Source of the DNA: Lachnospiraceae bacterium
GTDB taxonomy: Bacteria > Bacillota > Clostridia > Lachnospirales > Lachnospiraceae
Direction of reading: 5' to 3'
Length of the DNA stretch: 64,000 bases
Assembly: GCA_016294075.1 (NCBI GenBank)
Contig: JAEDCQ010000001.1
Location: forward strand, 124,001 to 188,000
The notes under the pieces are model-generated. The model was not told the origin of the DNA. It saw nothing but the letters and a program-made list of their open reading frames with translations, and did no database searches. The position numbers and the translations under genes were made by a program. This document shows positions 25,430-34,425 of this stretch, in pieces. The first letter of the stretch is position 1. Each line of letters begins with the position of its first letter.

Positions 25430-26656
25430 CTATAATATAACTAACTGTCGTTGAAATTCATTTTTGGCTGCTCTTTCTGTCTTGACGGCGACAACGGAAT
25501 CATAAACATGAGAACAGAAAATATCGTGTTCCAGATAGCGGTAGTCACGTTTTGACAGGATGCTTCCGGCATCGGCAGGCTTACTGATAAGTGGGATAGA
25601 AGATGATTTTCCTATCTCGGATAATAACGGTGCGGCATCCTTTCTAAAGCCAAGTATTCTTGCATAAGATGCATAATCATTTGCCTTTACGTCTTCATAC
25701 ATATTCTGTGTAATATCCAGAAGAATATGGGTCAGGGCACGGTTTATTCTGGAATAAGTCAGTTCCCTGGATTTTAACAGTCCGCAGAATTGCTCATAAT
25801 TCTGATAAAATCGCAGATTCTTCCAAATCTTATCGGATAAATCCTTGGACACATCTGCAAATTGATTAATAGAAAAATCCCTAATGGATAATAATTTATA
25901 ATGTAACAATAATGAAAAATCGTTCTGCCATATATAATCCGATGTATTTTCATTCAGAATGGAAAAAACGGATTCGGGAACAAAAGAATTCAGCTGGTTC
26001 CGGCTATCGGAAGCGGCTTCCAAAACCCGGCGGATTGCAGTTGCTGACGGGAGTAAGTCCTGCTCTAATTCTGCTGCATGATAGCCGTTACCTTCACGCT
26101 TAATGGGAAGAAGCTTCATTTTGGAGTTACGCTCCGATAATGAGATGCAATATTCCAAGGCCAAGATATTATTGGGTGATGAAACAAATGAGGCTGCTTC
26201 TTTTCCTAAGACAGAAGAGATAGCCATTTCCCTTGCTTTTGGGAATGAATTTCCTTCTTTTAAGAAGGCTTGCAGTTTTTCTTTATAAGAAATCGGTTCC
26301 TCACATAATAAGGTAGAAATGGTGTGGATTGTATTTGTATCGTCTGACTCACACCCAAAGGAAATTGTATCGACAGCTCCCAATTTATCTAAGAGGGATA
26401 CACCGCCTCTTGCAAAGTACTGTGCGCTGGCTGTCGCAAAAACGCAAGGGAGTTCAATTACGAGGTCTGCACCGTTTAAAAGAGCCATATGGGTTCTTGT
26501 CCATTTATCTAAAATCGCAGGGGTTCCTCTTTGTAAAAAGTCACCGCTCATTACGATAACAACATAGTCGGCTCCGTTTTTTTTAATCTGCTCGATTTGG
26601 TATAAATGTCCGTTATGAAACGGATTATATTCTGCAATGATTCCTGTTATTTTCAT
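25430..26656 (-). CDS. tmcAL: tRNA(Met) cytidine acetate ligase (TmcAL/YlbM)
   Basis: Forms N4-acetylcytidine at the wobble base of elongator tRNA-Met from acetate and ATP. The nucleotidyltransferase-like N-terminus MKITGIIAEYNPFHNGH contains the HxGH site, followed by VIVMSGDFLQRGTPA and DKWTRTHMAL, which are diagnostic of the family. The length, 408 residues, is normal. It is divergent from pta, and the two promoters must share the 204-base spacer. Acetate use by this enzyme and the acetyl-phosphate chemistry of pta may be coincidental neighbours. AGGA precedes the ATG on the minus strand. Confidence 0.93.
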   Translation of the reverse strand: MKITGIIAEYNPFHNGHLYQIEQIKKNGADYVVIVMSGDFLQRGTPAILDKWTRTHMALLNGADLVIELPCVFATASAQYFARGGVSLLDKLGAVDTISFGCESDDTNTIHTISTLLCEEPISYKEKLQAFLKEGNSFPKAREMAISSVLGKEAASFVSSPNNILALEYCISLSERNSKMKLLPIKREGNGYHAAELEQDLLPSATAIRRVLEAASDSRNQLNSFVPESVFSILNENTSDYIWQNDFSLLLHYKLLSIRDFSINQFADVSKDLSDKIWKNLRFYQNYEQFCGLLKSRELTYSRINRALTHILLDITQNMYEDVKANDYASYARILGFRKDAAPLLSEIGKSSSIPLISKPADAGSILSKRDYRYLEHDIFCSHVYDSVVAVKTERAAKNEFQRQLVIL

Positions 26657-26710
26657 ATCGTCCTCATTCAGCCGTCAGATGCAGCTGTATTTTTAATATT
26701 GTATGCATTT

Positions 26711-26785
26711 TTGTACATTTTAATAAATATTTTGTCTTTGTCTGCAATTTTGTACAAAAATTGCACAAAAAATTCTTGTATACAA
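26711..26785. promoter_or_regulatory. Cluster of TTGTRYACAA-type palindromes in the tmcAL-pta spacer
   Basis: TTTTGTACAAAA (26748-26759) is a perfect 12-base palindrome and TTGTATACAA (26776-26785) a perfect 10-base one. TTGTACA (26711-26717) and TTGCACAA (26761-26768) are related imperfect sites. The 26776 element covers the -35 box of the pta promoter. This looks like an operator set for a dimeric regulator; which regulator is unknown. Confidence 0.5.
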
Positions 26786-26805
26786 AAAGAACTATATTAT
26801 ATAAT
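26776..26805 (+). promoter_or_regulatory. Promoter of pta
   Basis: TTGTAT (26776-26781), 18-base spacer, TATAAT (26800-26805). This predicts a leader of about 50 bases to the ATG at 26861. Confidence 0.6.
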
Positions 26806-26860
26806 CAGATATAGAAAAGGTAATAAAAATAAGGGTATTTGTCAATATGGAGGATGGTAT

Positions 26861-27862
26861 ATGTCATATATTGATCTGATTAAAGAAAAAGCAAGAGCGG
26901 ATAAAAAAACAATTGTTTTACCGGAAACAACAGATCGTAGAACGTTAATTGCAGCGGCACATATTCTGGAAGAGGGAATTGCTGAATTGATTTTAGTCGG
27001 TAATGAGGAAAAGATTATGGATGGTGCCGGCTGGTTGGAAGTAGACCTTACAGGTTGTAAGGTAATTGACCCGAAGAATACTGATAAATTGGATGGGTAT
27101 GTGGAATTATTATACGAAACCAGAAAATCAAAAGGTATGACGATGGAAAAAGCGAGAGAAACACTTTTATCCGACCCTCTTACCTTTGGTGTAATGATGG
27201 TTAAGGCAAATGATGCAGACGGTATGGTTGCCGGTGCGTGTCATGCAACTGCTGATGTGCTCCGTCCGTCTTTACAGATATTGAAAACAGCACCGGGAGT
27301 AAAATTGGTTTCCGGTTTCTTTATCATTGATGTTCCGAATTGTGAATACGGTCATCACGGTACATTCCTGTTTGCAGATTGCGGCTTAAACCAGGACCCG
27401 ACGGCAGAAGAACTTGCAGCTATTGCAGACACCAGCGCAAAGAGCTTTAAGACTTTAGTAGGAGCAAAACCGATTATTGCCATGCTGTCACATTCCACAA
27501 AGGGAAGTGCAAAGCATCCTTTAGTCGATAAAGTAGTAGAAGCTACGCGAATTGCACATGAGCAGTATCCGAGTCTTTGTCTGGACGGTGAATTGCAGAC
27601 AGATGCAGCATTGGTTCCAAGTGTTGCAAAATCAAAGGCTCCGGGAAGTGAAGTGGGCGGAAAAGCAAATGTTTTGGTATTCCCGAATCTGGATGCGGCA
27701 AATATCGGATATAAATTAGTACAGCGTCTTGGTAAAGCAGAAGCATACGGTCCGATGCTGCAGGGCATTGCAAAGCCGGTAAATGATTTATCAAGAGGAT
27801 GCGATTGGGAGGATATTGTCGGAGTAGTTGCCCTGACTGCTGTGCAGGCGCAGCTTGCTTAA
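26861..27862 (+). CDS. pta: Phosphate acetyltransferase
   Basis: Converts acetyl-CoA and phosphate to acetyl phosphate, the first step of acetate formation with ATP gain. Family marks are KTIVLPETTDRRT, GMVAGACHATADVLRP, FFIIDVPNCEYG, FADCGLNQDPTAEELA, LSHSTKGSA and VLVFPNLDAANIGYK. The 333-residue length fits the short Firmicutes Pta. I chose ATG 26861 because GGAGG lies 7 bases upstream and the protein then begins like its relatives; a longer in-frame reading from 26606 overlaps tmcAL and adds a non-homologous leader. Oddly, ackA does not follow: the next gene has its own promoter and is yceD. Confidence 0.95.
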   Translation: MSYIDLIKEKARADKKTIVLPETTDRRTLIAAAHILEEGIAELILVGNEEKIMDGAGWLEVDLTGCKVIDPKNTDKLDGYVELLYETRKSKGMTMEKARETLLSDPLTFGVMMVKANDADGMVAGACHATADVLRPSLQILKTAPGVKLVSGFFIIDVPNCEYGHHGTFLFADCGLNQDPTAEELAAIADTSAKSFKTLVGAKPIIAMLSHSTKGSAKHPLVDKVVEATRIAHEQYPSLCLDGELQTDAALVPSVAKSKAPGSEVGGKANVLVFPNLDAANIGYKLVQRLGKAEAYGPMLQGIAKPVNDLSRGCDWEDIVGVVALTAVQAQLA

Positions 27863-27871
27863 AAAATTATG

Positions 27872-27900
27872 TTGACAAAATATGGTCTGCTTATTATAAT
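27872..27900 (+). promoter_or_regulatory. Perfect-consensus promoter of the yceD-rpmF unit
   Basis: TTGACA (27872-27877), a 17-base spacer and TATAAT (27895-27900) match the housekeeping sigma consensus at all twelve positions. It starts 10 bases after the pta stop, with a leader of about 20 bases. Confidence 0.9.
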
Positions 27901-27926
27901 TGTTTGAGTGTGAATAGGAGTCTGCT

Positions 27927-28454
27927 ATGTTAGTGAATTTGACGGATATCTTTTCATCAGAACAGAAGGTTGAAACGAAGGAGATAGCATGGGATGCGGA
28001 TACTGTTACAGTTGGAGATGCATCTTATGATATTTTAGAAAAAGCACCGGTTATTCTTACACTTAAGAATATCGGAAAAGGAAGAGCACTTGTGAAAGCA
28101 AATACTTCCTTTACGTTACAGCTTCCGTGTGACAGATGTTTAAAGCCGGTCAAGTATTCTATGGAGATTGCTGCCGAAGAAGAAGTGATTTCACCGGAGT
28201 ATGCGGATGAGATTGCATTGGATGCGGAACAGACAGGATTCATGGATGGCTATCAGTTAAAGGTGGACGACCTGATTTATAGTGATATTGTATTAAACTG
28301 GCCGATGAAGATTCTATGCCGTGAGGATTGTAAAGGGATTTGCAGGATTTGCGGAAAAGATCTGAATACCGGAGAGTGCGGATGTGATACATTTGTACCA
28401 AGTCCCGGTCTGGCAGGAATTAAAGAGATCTTTAACGCGAATAAGGAGGTGTAA
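27927..28454 (+). CDS. yceD: YceD/DUF177 family protein
   Basis: A 175-residue protein almost always encoded next to rpmF, as here. The signature CDRCLKPV (with the preceding RPL-like beta strand) and the C-terminal Cys cluster CREDCKGICRICGKDL...CGCD are typical and probably bind zinc. In other organisms this family is linked to large-subunit rRNA accumulation or ribosome assembly. Stop codon and rpmF start are 3 bases apart, with the rpmF ribosome site inside the end of yceD, so translation coupling is likely. Confidence 0.9.
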   Translation: MLVNLTDIFSSEQKVETKEIAWDADTVTVGDASYDILEKAPVILTLKNIGKGRALVKANTSFTLQLPCDRCLKPVKYSMEIAAEEEVISPEYADEIALDAEQTGFMDGYQLKVDDLIYSDIVLNWPMKILCREDCKGICRICGKDLNTGECGCDTFVPSPGLAGIKEIFNANKEV

Positions 28455-28457
28455 CGT

Positions 28458-28637
28458 ATGTCTATTTGTCCAAAGAATAAATCTTCCAAAGGTAGAAGAG
28501 ATAAAAGAAGAGCAAACTGGAAAATGAGTGCTCCTACATTAGTTAAGTGCAGTAAGTGTGGCGCATTAATGATGCCTCACAGAGTATGCAAGGCTTGTGG
28601 TTCTTACAACAAAAAAGAAATTATCAGCGTTGAATAG
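28458..28637 (+). CDS. rpmF: Ribosomal protein bL32 (zinc-ribbon form)
   Basis: Translation from ATG 28458 gives 59 residues beginning MSICPKNKSSKGRRDKRRAN, the L32 start. Cys pairs CSKC (31-34) and CKAC (44-47) form an intact zinc ribbon, so this is the zinc-binding form rather than a Cys-less paralogue used in zinc shortage. AAGGAGGT precedes the start. A terminator follows within 20 bases. It is too short for many automatic ORF cut-offs. Confidence 0.96.
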   Translation: MSICPKNKSSKGRRDKRRANWKMSAPTLVKCSKCGALMMPHRVCKACGSYNKKEIISVE

Positions 28638-28652
28638 TTTTGTATGTACATG

Positions 28653-28685
28653 AAAGTCAAGGGTTTTTATAATCCTTGACTTTTT
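28653..28685 (+). terminator. Terminator after rpmF
   Basis: AAAGTCAAGG (28653-28662) pairs with CCTTGACTTT (28674-28683), followed by a T run. It partly isolates plsX, which has its own promoter. Confidence 0.88.
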
Positions 28686-28729
28686 ACATTTGCGAAATGA
28701 TAAAAAAGCAGAAATGGAAGAAATCTGAC

Positions 28730-28758
28730 TTGCTTTTTGCATAAGCGTCTAGTATAGT
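28730..28758 (+). promoter_or_regulatory. Promoter of the plsX-acpP unit
   Basis: TTGCTT (28730-28735), 17-base spacer, TATAGT (28753-28758), about 65 bases before plsX. No palindrome resembling the known FapR operator was recognised nearby. Confidence 0.55.
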
Positions 28759-28823
28759 AAAGAAAGATATTTTGACTTGTATAGGGATATAGACCGTACA
28801 GGATAAAAAAGCAGGGGGATACA

Positions 28824-29837
28824 ATGGCTGAATTAGTAAAAGTAGCATTGGATGCCATGGGCGGAGATAACGCTCCGGCAGAAATTGTGAAGGGCGCCGT
28901 AGATGCTCTGAATGAAAATGACAGACTTAAGGTTTATGCAGTAGGTGACGAGACTGCAATCCAAACGGAATTGTCAAAGTATACATATGATGCTTCCCGA
29001 CTGGAAATTATACATACGACGGAAGTAATTGAGACGGCGGAACCGCCGGTCATGGCGATTCGTAAGAAGAAGGATTCTTCGATTGTCAAAGCCATGACAA
29101 TGGTAAAAAATAAAGAGTGTGATGCATTTGTTTCAGCCGGCAGTTCGGGTGCCATTTTAGTAGGCGGTCAGGTAATTGTCGGAAGAATTAAAGGTGTGGA
29201 AAGGCCACCGCTTGCTCCGCTTATTCCAACGAAGACGGGAGTGTCTTTGCTTGTGGACTGTGGGGCCAATGTAGATGCAAGACCATCCTTTTTAGTACAG
29301 TTTGCAAAAATGGGTACCATTTATATGGAAAATGTATTGGGAATTCAAAATCCGACTGTTGCGATTGTGAATATCGGGGCAGAAGAAGAAAAAGGCAATG
29401 CATTGGTAAAAGAAACATTTCCGTTATTAAAGAGTTGTCCGGATATTAACTTTATCGGCAGTATTGAAGCAAGAGAGATTCCGGCCGGTGGAGCTGATAT
29501 TGTTGTATGTGATGCATTTGTTGGAAATGTCATTTTAAAGCTTTATGAGGGTGTAGGTGCAACTTTGATTTCCAAAGTAAAAGAGGGAATGATGACTTCG
29601 CTTCGCAGTAAAATCGGGGCATTGTTGGTAAAACCCGCTCTAAAGCAGACATTGAAGTCGTTTGATGCATCCGAATACGGCGGAGCTCCGTTGCTTGGAT
29701 TAAACGGATTAGTCGTGAAAACCCACGGAAGCTCTAAAGCACAGGAAATAAAGAACACATTGATTCAATGTGTTACTTTTAAAGAACAAAATATAAATGA
29801 AAAAATAAAACAGGTTATTTCAAAAGAAGAGAATTAA
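28824..29837 (+). CDS. plsX: Phosphate acyltransferase PlsX
   Basis: Makes acyl-phosphate from acyl-ACP for membrane phospholipid synthesis; PlsY, encoded at 53772, uses the product. The N-terminus VALDAMGGDNAP is diagnostic, with EPPVMAIRKKKDSS, FVSAGSSGAILVGG, VDCGANVDARP and NIGAEEEKGN following. The length of 337 residues is normal. It is placed directly before acpP, whose protein carries the acyl chain. GCAGGGGG precedes the ATG. Confidence 0.96.
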   Translation: MAELVKVALDAMGGDNAPAEIVKGAVDALNENDRLKVYAVGDETAIQTELSKYTYDASRLEIIHTTEVIETAEPPVMAIRKKKDSSIVKAMTMVKNKECDAFVSAGSSGAILVGGQVIVGRIKGVERPPLAPLIPTKTGVSLLVDCGANVDARPSFLVQFAKMGTIYMENVLGIQNPTVAIVNIGAEEEKGNALVKETFPLLKSCPDINFIGSIEAREIPAGGADIVVCDAFVGNVILKLYEGVGATLISKVKEGMMTSLRSKIGALLVKPALKQTLKSFDASEYGGAPLLGLNGLVVKTHGSSKAQEIKNTLIQCVTFKEQNINEKIKQVISKEEN

Positions 29838-29856
29838 AGTCAGAGAGGTAAGCGTA

Positions 29857-30087
29857 ATGGAATTTGAAAAACTGAAAAAAGTAATCGCAGAGGTATTAAG
29901 TGTGGATCCGGACGAAATTACATTGGACACAACATTCACGGATGATTTAGGAGCGGATTCCCTGGATGTATTCCAGATTATTATGGGACTCGAAGAAGAA
30001 TTTGATATCGAGATCGCACCGGAGAAGGCAGAAAATGTTAAAACAGTGGAAGAAGCACTTGAGTTGATTAAAGGTGAATTAAACTAA
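29857..30087 (+). CDS. acpP: Acyl carrier protein
   Basis: A 76-residue acidic carrier protein. Ser 35 in DLGADSLDVFQ is the 4'-phosphopantetheine site. Helix II (DVFQIIMGLEEEFDIEI) and the closing helix (TVEEALELIK) are standard. It lies 19 bases after plsX and ends at a strong terminator, so plsX-acpP can form a short transcript of their own. The residue after the usual DSLD is Val where many ACPs have Thr/Val, so nothing unusual. Confidence 0.96.
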   Translation: MEFEKLKKVIAEVLSVDPDEITLDTTFTDDLGADSLDVFQIIMGLEEEFDIEIAPEKAENVKTVEEALELIKGELN

Positions 30088-30089
30088 TT

Positions 30090-30118
30090 CAAAAAGCCCT
30101 TCGAGGGCTTTTTGATTT
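30090..30118 (+). terminator. Terminator after acpP
   Basis: CAAAAAGCCCT (30090-30100) pairs with AGGGCTTTTTG (30104-30114) around a very tight TCG loop. The 3' arm supplies the T run. Some read-through into rnc is likely because no separate promoter was found before rnc. Confidence 0.85.
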
Positions 30119-30137
30119 CTATAAGGGATTTAAATAA

Positions 30138-30842
30138 ATGATTACAAAATATTCTTTTGAGCAATTAGAAGAAAAAATCGGATATTGCTATAAAAATAAA
30201 GAATTACTGAAACAGGCATTGACACATAGTTCTTTTGCAAATGAGCAGAAGATTAATAAAAGTGAGGATTATGAACGTCTGGAATTTTTGGGCGATGCGG
30301 TGTTAGAATTGGTTTCCAGTGACTTTTTATTTCATGCAAATCCTCAAATGCCGGAGGGAAAGCTTACAAGGCTTCGTGCATCTATGGTTTGTGAGCCGGC
30401 ACTTGCATACTGTGCGAGAGACTTAAAACTTCACGAATATATTCGTCTGGGCAAAGGAGAGGAAATGACCGGTGGCCGCCATAGGGATTCCATTATTTCG
30501 GATGTCATGGAAGCATTGATTGGCTCCTTGTATTTGGATGGCGGTTTTAAGGTTGCGCATGATTTTATTTATAAATTTGTTTTATCGGATTTAGAGGATA
30601 AAATATTGTTTTATGATGCAAAAACAGTATTGCAGGAAATGGTTCAGGAATTACCGCAGGGAAGCTTAACTTATAAGCTTATAAAGGAAGAGGGACCGGA
30701 CCACGATAAAAGCTTTCAGGTTGAGGCGTATGTGAATGGTGAAGCGATAAGCCGGGGAGCCGGAAGAACTAAGAAGGCCGCAGAACAGCAGGCTGCATAT
30801 AATGCTATATTGTTGCTGCGCGGACAAGAGGAAAATAAATAA
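30138..30842 (+). CDS. rnc: Ribonuclease III
   Basis: Cleaves double-stranded RNA, chiefly in rRNA maturation. The catalytic signature ERLEFLGDAVLEL lies at residues 46-58 and the second acidic motif at SDVMEALIGSLYLDGG. A C-terminal dsRNA-binding domain is present (TYKLIKEEGPDH, GAGRTKKAAEQQAAYNAI). The length, 234 residues, is standard. smc begins one base after its stop codon, the usual rnc-smc arrangement in Firmicutes. Confidence 0.96.
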   Translation: MITKYSFEQLEEKIGYCYKNKELLKQALTHSSFANEQKINKSEDYERLEFLGDAVLELVSSDFLFHANPQMPEGKLTRLRASMVCEPALAYCARDLKLHEYIRLGKGEEMTGGRHRDSIISDVMEALIGSLYLDGGFKVAHDFIYKFVLSDLEDKILFYDAKTVLQEMVQELPQGSLTYKLIKEEGPDHDKSFQVEAYVNGEAISRGAGRTKKAAEQQAAYNAILLLRGQEENK

Positions 30843-30843
30843 T

Positions 30844-33800
30844 ATGTATTTGAAAAGCATTGAGGTACAGGGATTCAAATCCTTTGCCAATAAGATAAAG
30901 TTTCAGTTTCATAACGGAATTACAGGAATTGTCGGACCAAACGGAAGTGGGAAGAGCAATGTTGCGGATGCGGTACGCTGGGTATTGGGCGAACAGAGAA
31001 TTAAGCAGCTTAGAGGTGCTTCCATGCAGGATGTTATTTTTTCCGGCACGGAGCTGCGTAAGCCGTTAAGCTATGCATATGTGGCAATTACATTGGATAA
31101 TTCCGACCATCAGCTGGCAATTGATTATGATGAGGTCACGGTTTCAAGAAGGCTTTATCGCTCCGGTGAAAGTGAATATGCGATTAACGGAACCATCTGC
31201 CGTTTAAAGGATGTGAATGAGCTGTTTTACGATACCGGTATCGGTAAGGAAGGCTATTCTATTATCGGACAGGGACAGATTGATGCTATTTTGAGCGGTA
31301 AACCTGAGGAGAGAAGAGAGCTTTTTGATGAAGCAGCCGGAATTGTGAAGTTTAAGCGACGTAAGATTGCATCCGAGAAAAAGCTTGCAGAGGAACAGCA
31401 GAATCTCCTTCGTGTAAATGATATTTTGGGTGAATTGGAAAAACAAATTGGCCCGTTAGAAAGACAGAGTGAAAAGGCCAAGGTATATATTCGCAAAAAA
31501 GAAGAATTAAAGACACTTGATGTGAATATGTTTCTTTTAGAAAACGGAAGTATTAAAGAGCAGCTTGCAAAGGTTGAGGAAAATCATGAAATTGCGGCTG
31601 CCGAGCTTTCTGATGTGACGAAAAAATATGAGCATACAAAGGAAGAGTATGAGCAGATTGCAGAGTCATTGGAAGCGTTGGATAATGCAATAGATGAGGA
31701 GCGTAAGACACTTGCCGACACGGGGATTATACGTGGGAAACTGGAAGGTGATATTAACGTTCTGCGCGAACAGATTAAATCCATTCAATCAAACGAGGCT
31801 CATTTGAATCAGCGGAAGGAAACGGTATCGGGGCAGATTACCGAAAAAGAAAAAGAAGAAGCCGCTATGACTAAGCAAAAGGAGTCGGTAGATGAACAAT
31901 TGGCTCAGGCGATAGCGCAAAAGGATATGCTGCGTGAGAAGCTTACCGGTATACAGGATGAAATTGCCGGTTTAAACACCAAGATAGAAAACAGTAAAAA
32001 CGAAATTATTCAATCGTTAAATGACAGGGCAACGATTAAGTCCCGTCTGGAGCGTATCGATACACTTTCGGAGCAAATCGGAATACGTAAGGCAGAATTG
32101 ACATCCAAATTGGTATCTGCGAAAACAGATGAAGAGAAACGGCAGGATGAATTGGTACGTTTAGAGCAGGAGTTTGCCCAAATCAGTGAAGGCATCGAAA
32201 AAATGAATGCTGACCGGAAGGAAAAGGAAGAACAGTCTGCTGCATATAAGGAAAAAATGCAGAAGCTGGATGATACGTTGCGGGATACACAGGTAAACTA
32301 TCATCAGGATAAAGCAAAGCTGGAATCCTTATCCAACTTAACAGAACGATATGAAGGCTATGGCGGTTCTGTTAAACGTGTCATGGAGCAAAAGGAGAAG
32401 AATAAGGGAATTATCGGCGTTGTTGCAGATATTATACAGGCCGACAAAAAATACGAAACGGCGATTGAAACGGCATTAGGCGGTAATATTCAGAATATTG
32501 TTACAGATGATGAAGAAACCGCAAAGAAAATGATTGCATTTTTAAAGGCTGAAAAAGGAGGACGAGCAACATTCCTGCCTTTGACCAGCATTAAAAATCC
32601 ACAGGAATTTAAAACACCGGAGGTTTTGGAGGAAAAAGGGGTTTTAGGTCTTGCAAATACATTAGTACATACAAAAAAAGAATACCGGGATGTGGCCGTT
32701 GCCATGCTCGGACGTATTGTTGTAGTAGATAATGTTGACAATGCGGTTAAGATTGCAAGAAAATACGGATACGGAATCCGTATGGTTACATTAGAGGGTG
32801 AATTGCTTGTGCCGGGTGGTGCTATCAGTGGCGGTGCATTTAAGAACAACAGTAACCTGTTGGGAAGGCGCCGTGAAATGGAAGAACTGCAAAAGAAGAT
32901 TGAGCAGGCCTTAAAGGATATCGATTCTCTCCAACAGGAAATTTATGATACAAAGGAAGTCCGTAACGGTCTTCGCTCAGAAATTGAAACGATAAAGCTT
33001 TCCTTACAGACTGAGTTTATTAAGCAGAACACGGCAAGACTTGCGGTTGTTGCGATTCGTGATAAGCAGCAGGAATCCAATGCGGATTATGACCAGCTTA
33101 AGCAGGAAGAAGAGGGATTGAACAAGCAGGAAGCCTCTATCCTTGAAGAACGCGGGCAAATCAAACAGGAATTGGCAGCGTCAGAGCAGCTTGAAAAACA
33201 GGCGGAAGAGCGGATTGCCGGATTTGAGGCAGAGCTTAAGGACAGACGGGAAGAAGAAACCGGACAGGCAGAGGAAGTTTCCAAAGCAGAAGTGGCGGTT
33301 GAAAAAATCTTACAGCAGACAGGCTTTGAGCAACAGAATATTGACCGTGTCAGAGATGAAATGAAACGGCTGCAGGCGGAGCTGGATGAGATTCTTTCCG
33401 AAATCGGAAACAGTACCGAAACTATCACATATAAAGAAAATGAGATTTTAGAGATTCAAAAGACAATTACGGCATCTCATACAACACAGTCGGATACAGA
33501 AAAGCAGCTTGAGGAAAACCTCAAAAGTAAAGAAGAGCTTTCCTTAAAACAGAAAAACTTCTTTGCTGAGCGGGAAGAGCTTTCCGAGCAGATGAATAAG
33601 CTGGATAAGGAAGTATACCGTTTGAATTCCCAGGCGGAACGTCTGAAAGAATCGATTCAGAATCAGATTGATTATATGTGGAATGAATATGAGATTACCC
33701 TGCATGATGCTGCAAAGCTCCGTGATGAAACCATGACGGATCTTGCTGTTATGAAAAAAGAAGTTCTTGCATTGAAGGATTCCATCAAGAAACTTGGTGA

Positions 33801-34404
33801 TGTTAATGTAAATGCAATAGAAGAATATAAAGAAGTATCAGAACGATACAATTTCTTAAAAACACAGCATGATGACCTTGTTGAAGCCCAAAAAGCGCTG
33901 GAGCAGATTATTGAAGAATTGGACAGTGCAATGCGCCGGCAGTTTAAAGAAAAGTTCCAGAAAATCAACCAGGAATTCGATAAGGTATTCCGTGAATTAT
34001 TCGGAGGCGGAAAGGGTACATTAGAATTGCTGGAGGACGAAGACATTCTGGAAGCCGGTGTCAGAATTATTGCACAGCCACCCGGAAAGAAGCTGCAGAA
34101 TATGATGCAGTTGTCCGGAGGAGAAAAGGCATTAACGGCAATTGCGTTGCTGTTTGCCATTCAAAATTTGAAGCCGTCTCCGTTTTGTCTGCTGGACGAA
34201 ATTGAAGCAGCTTTGGATGAAAATAATGTATCGCGTTTTGCCAACTATCTGCACAAGTTGACACGCCATACACAGTTTATTGTCATTACACACAGACGAG
34301 GAACAATGGAAAAGACAGACCGCCTTTATGGTATAACCATGCAGGAGAAGGGAGTTTCCGTATTAGTAAGTGTGAATCTTATTGATGAAGAAATAACAAA
34401 TTAA
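30844..34404 (+). CDS. smc: Chromosome segregation ATPase SMC
   Basis: An 1186-residue condensin subunit. The N-terminal ATPase half has Walker A GPNGSGKSN (31-39); two long coiled coils flank a hinge (GYGGSVKRVME to about LLVPGGAISGG); the C-terminal half has the signature LSGGEKALTAIAL and Walker B LLDEIEAALDENN. It works with ScpA and ScpB, which are not in this window. ATG 30844 gives the family start MYLKSIEVQGFKSFA; a longer in-frame start at 30802 lies within rnc and adds a Cys-rich leader without support. ftsY follows 21 bases later. Confidence 0.97.
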   Translation: MYLKSIEVQGFKSFANKIKFQFHNGITGIVGPNGSGKSNVADAVRWVLGEQRIKQLRGASMQDVIFSGTELRKPLSYAYVAITLDNSDHQLAIDYDEVTVSRRLYRSGESEYAINGTICRLKDVNELFYDTGIGKEGYSIIGQGQIDAILSGKPEERRELFDEAAGIVKFKRRKIASEKKLAEEQQNLLRVNDILGELEKQIGPLERQSEKAKVYIRKKEELKTLDVNMFLLENGSIKEQLAKVEENHEIAAAELSDVTKKYEHTKEEYEQIAESLEALDNAIDEERKTLADTGIIRGKLEGDINVLREQIKSIQSNEAHLNQRKETVSGQITEKEKEEAAMTKQKESVDEQLAQAIAQKDMLREKLTGIQDEIAGLNTKIENSKNEIIQSLNDRATIKSRLERIDTLSEQIGIRKAELTSKLVSAKTDEEKRQDELVRLEQEFAQISEGIEKMNADRKEKEEQSAAYKEKMQKLDDTLRDTQVNYHQDKAKLESLSNLTERYEGYGGSVKRVMEQKEKNKGIIGVVADIIQADKKYETAIETALGGNIQNIVTDDEETAKKMIAFLKAEKGGRATFLPLTSIKNPQEFKTPEVLEEKGVLGLANTLVHTKKEYRDVAVAMLGRIVVVDNVDNAVKIARKYGYGIRMVTLEGELLVPGGAISGGAFKNNSNLLGRRREMEELQKKIEQALKDIDSLQQEIYDTKEVRNGLRSEIETIKLSLQTEFIKQNTARLAVVAIRDKQQESNADYDQLKQEEEGLNKQEASILEERGQIKQELAASEQLEKQAEERIAGFEAELKDRREEETGQAEEVSKAEVAVEKILQQTGFEQQNIDRVRDEMKRLQAELDEILSEIGNSTETITYKENEILEIQKTITASHTTQSDTEKQLEENLKSKEELSLKQKNFFAEREELSEQMNKLDKEVYRLNSQAERLKESIQNQIDYMWNEYEITLHDAAKLRDETMTDLAVMKKEVLALKDSIKKLGDVNVNAIEEYKEVSERYNFLKTQHDDLVEAQKALEQIIEELDSAMRRQFKEKFQKINQEFDKVFRELFGGGKGTLELLEDEDILEAGVRIIAQPPGKKLQNMMQLSGGEKALTAIALLFAIQNLKPSPFCLLDEIEAALDENNVSRFANYLHKLTRHTQFIVITHRRGTMEKTDRLYGITMQEKGVSVLVSVNLIDEEITN

Positions 34405-34425
34405 AGATATAAAGAGGAACCCATT

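Noticed and set aside
26606..26860. Longer N-terminus for Pta starting at 26606
   Set aside because: It would overlap tmcAL and cross the pta promoter and palindromes; GGAGG at 26849-26853 supports ATG 26861.
30802..30843. Longer SMC N-terminus starting inside rnc
   Set aside because: The extra 14 residues (Cys-rich) do not belong to the family; ATG 30844 gives the normal SMC start.
30865..30885. tRNA-like GGATTCAAATCC sequence
   Set aside because: It lies in the conserved GFKSF codons of smc and has no cloverleaf context.
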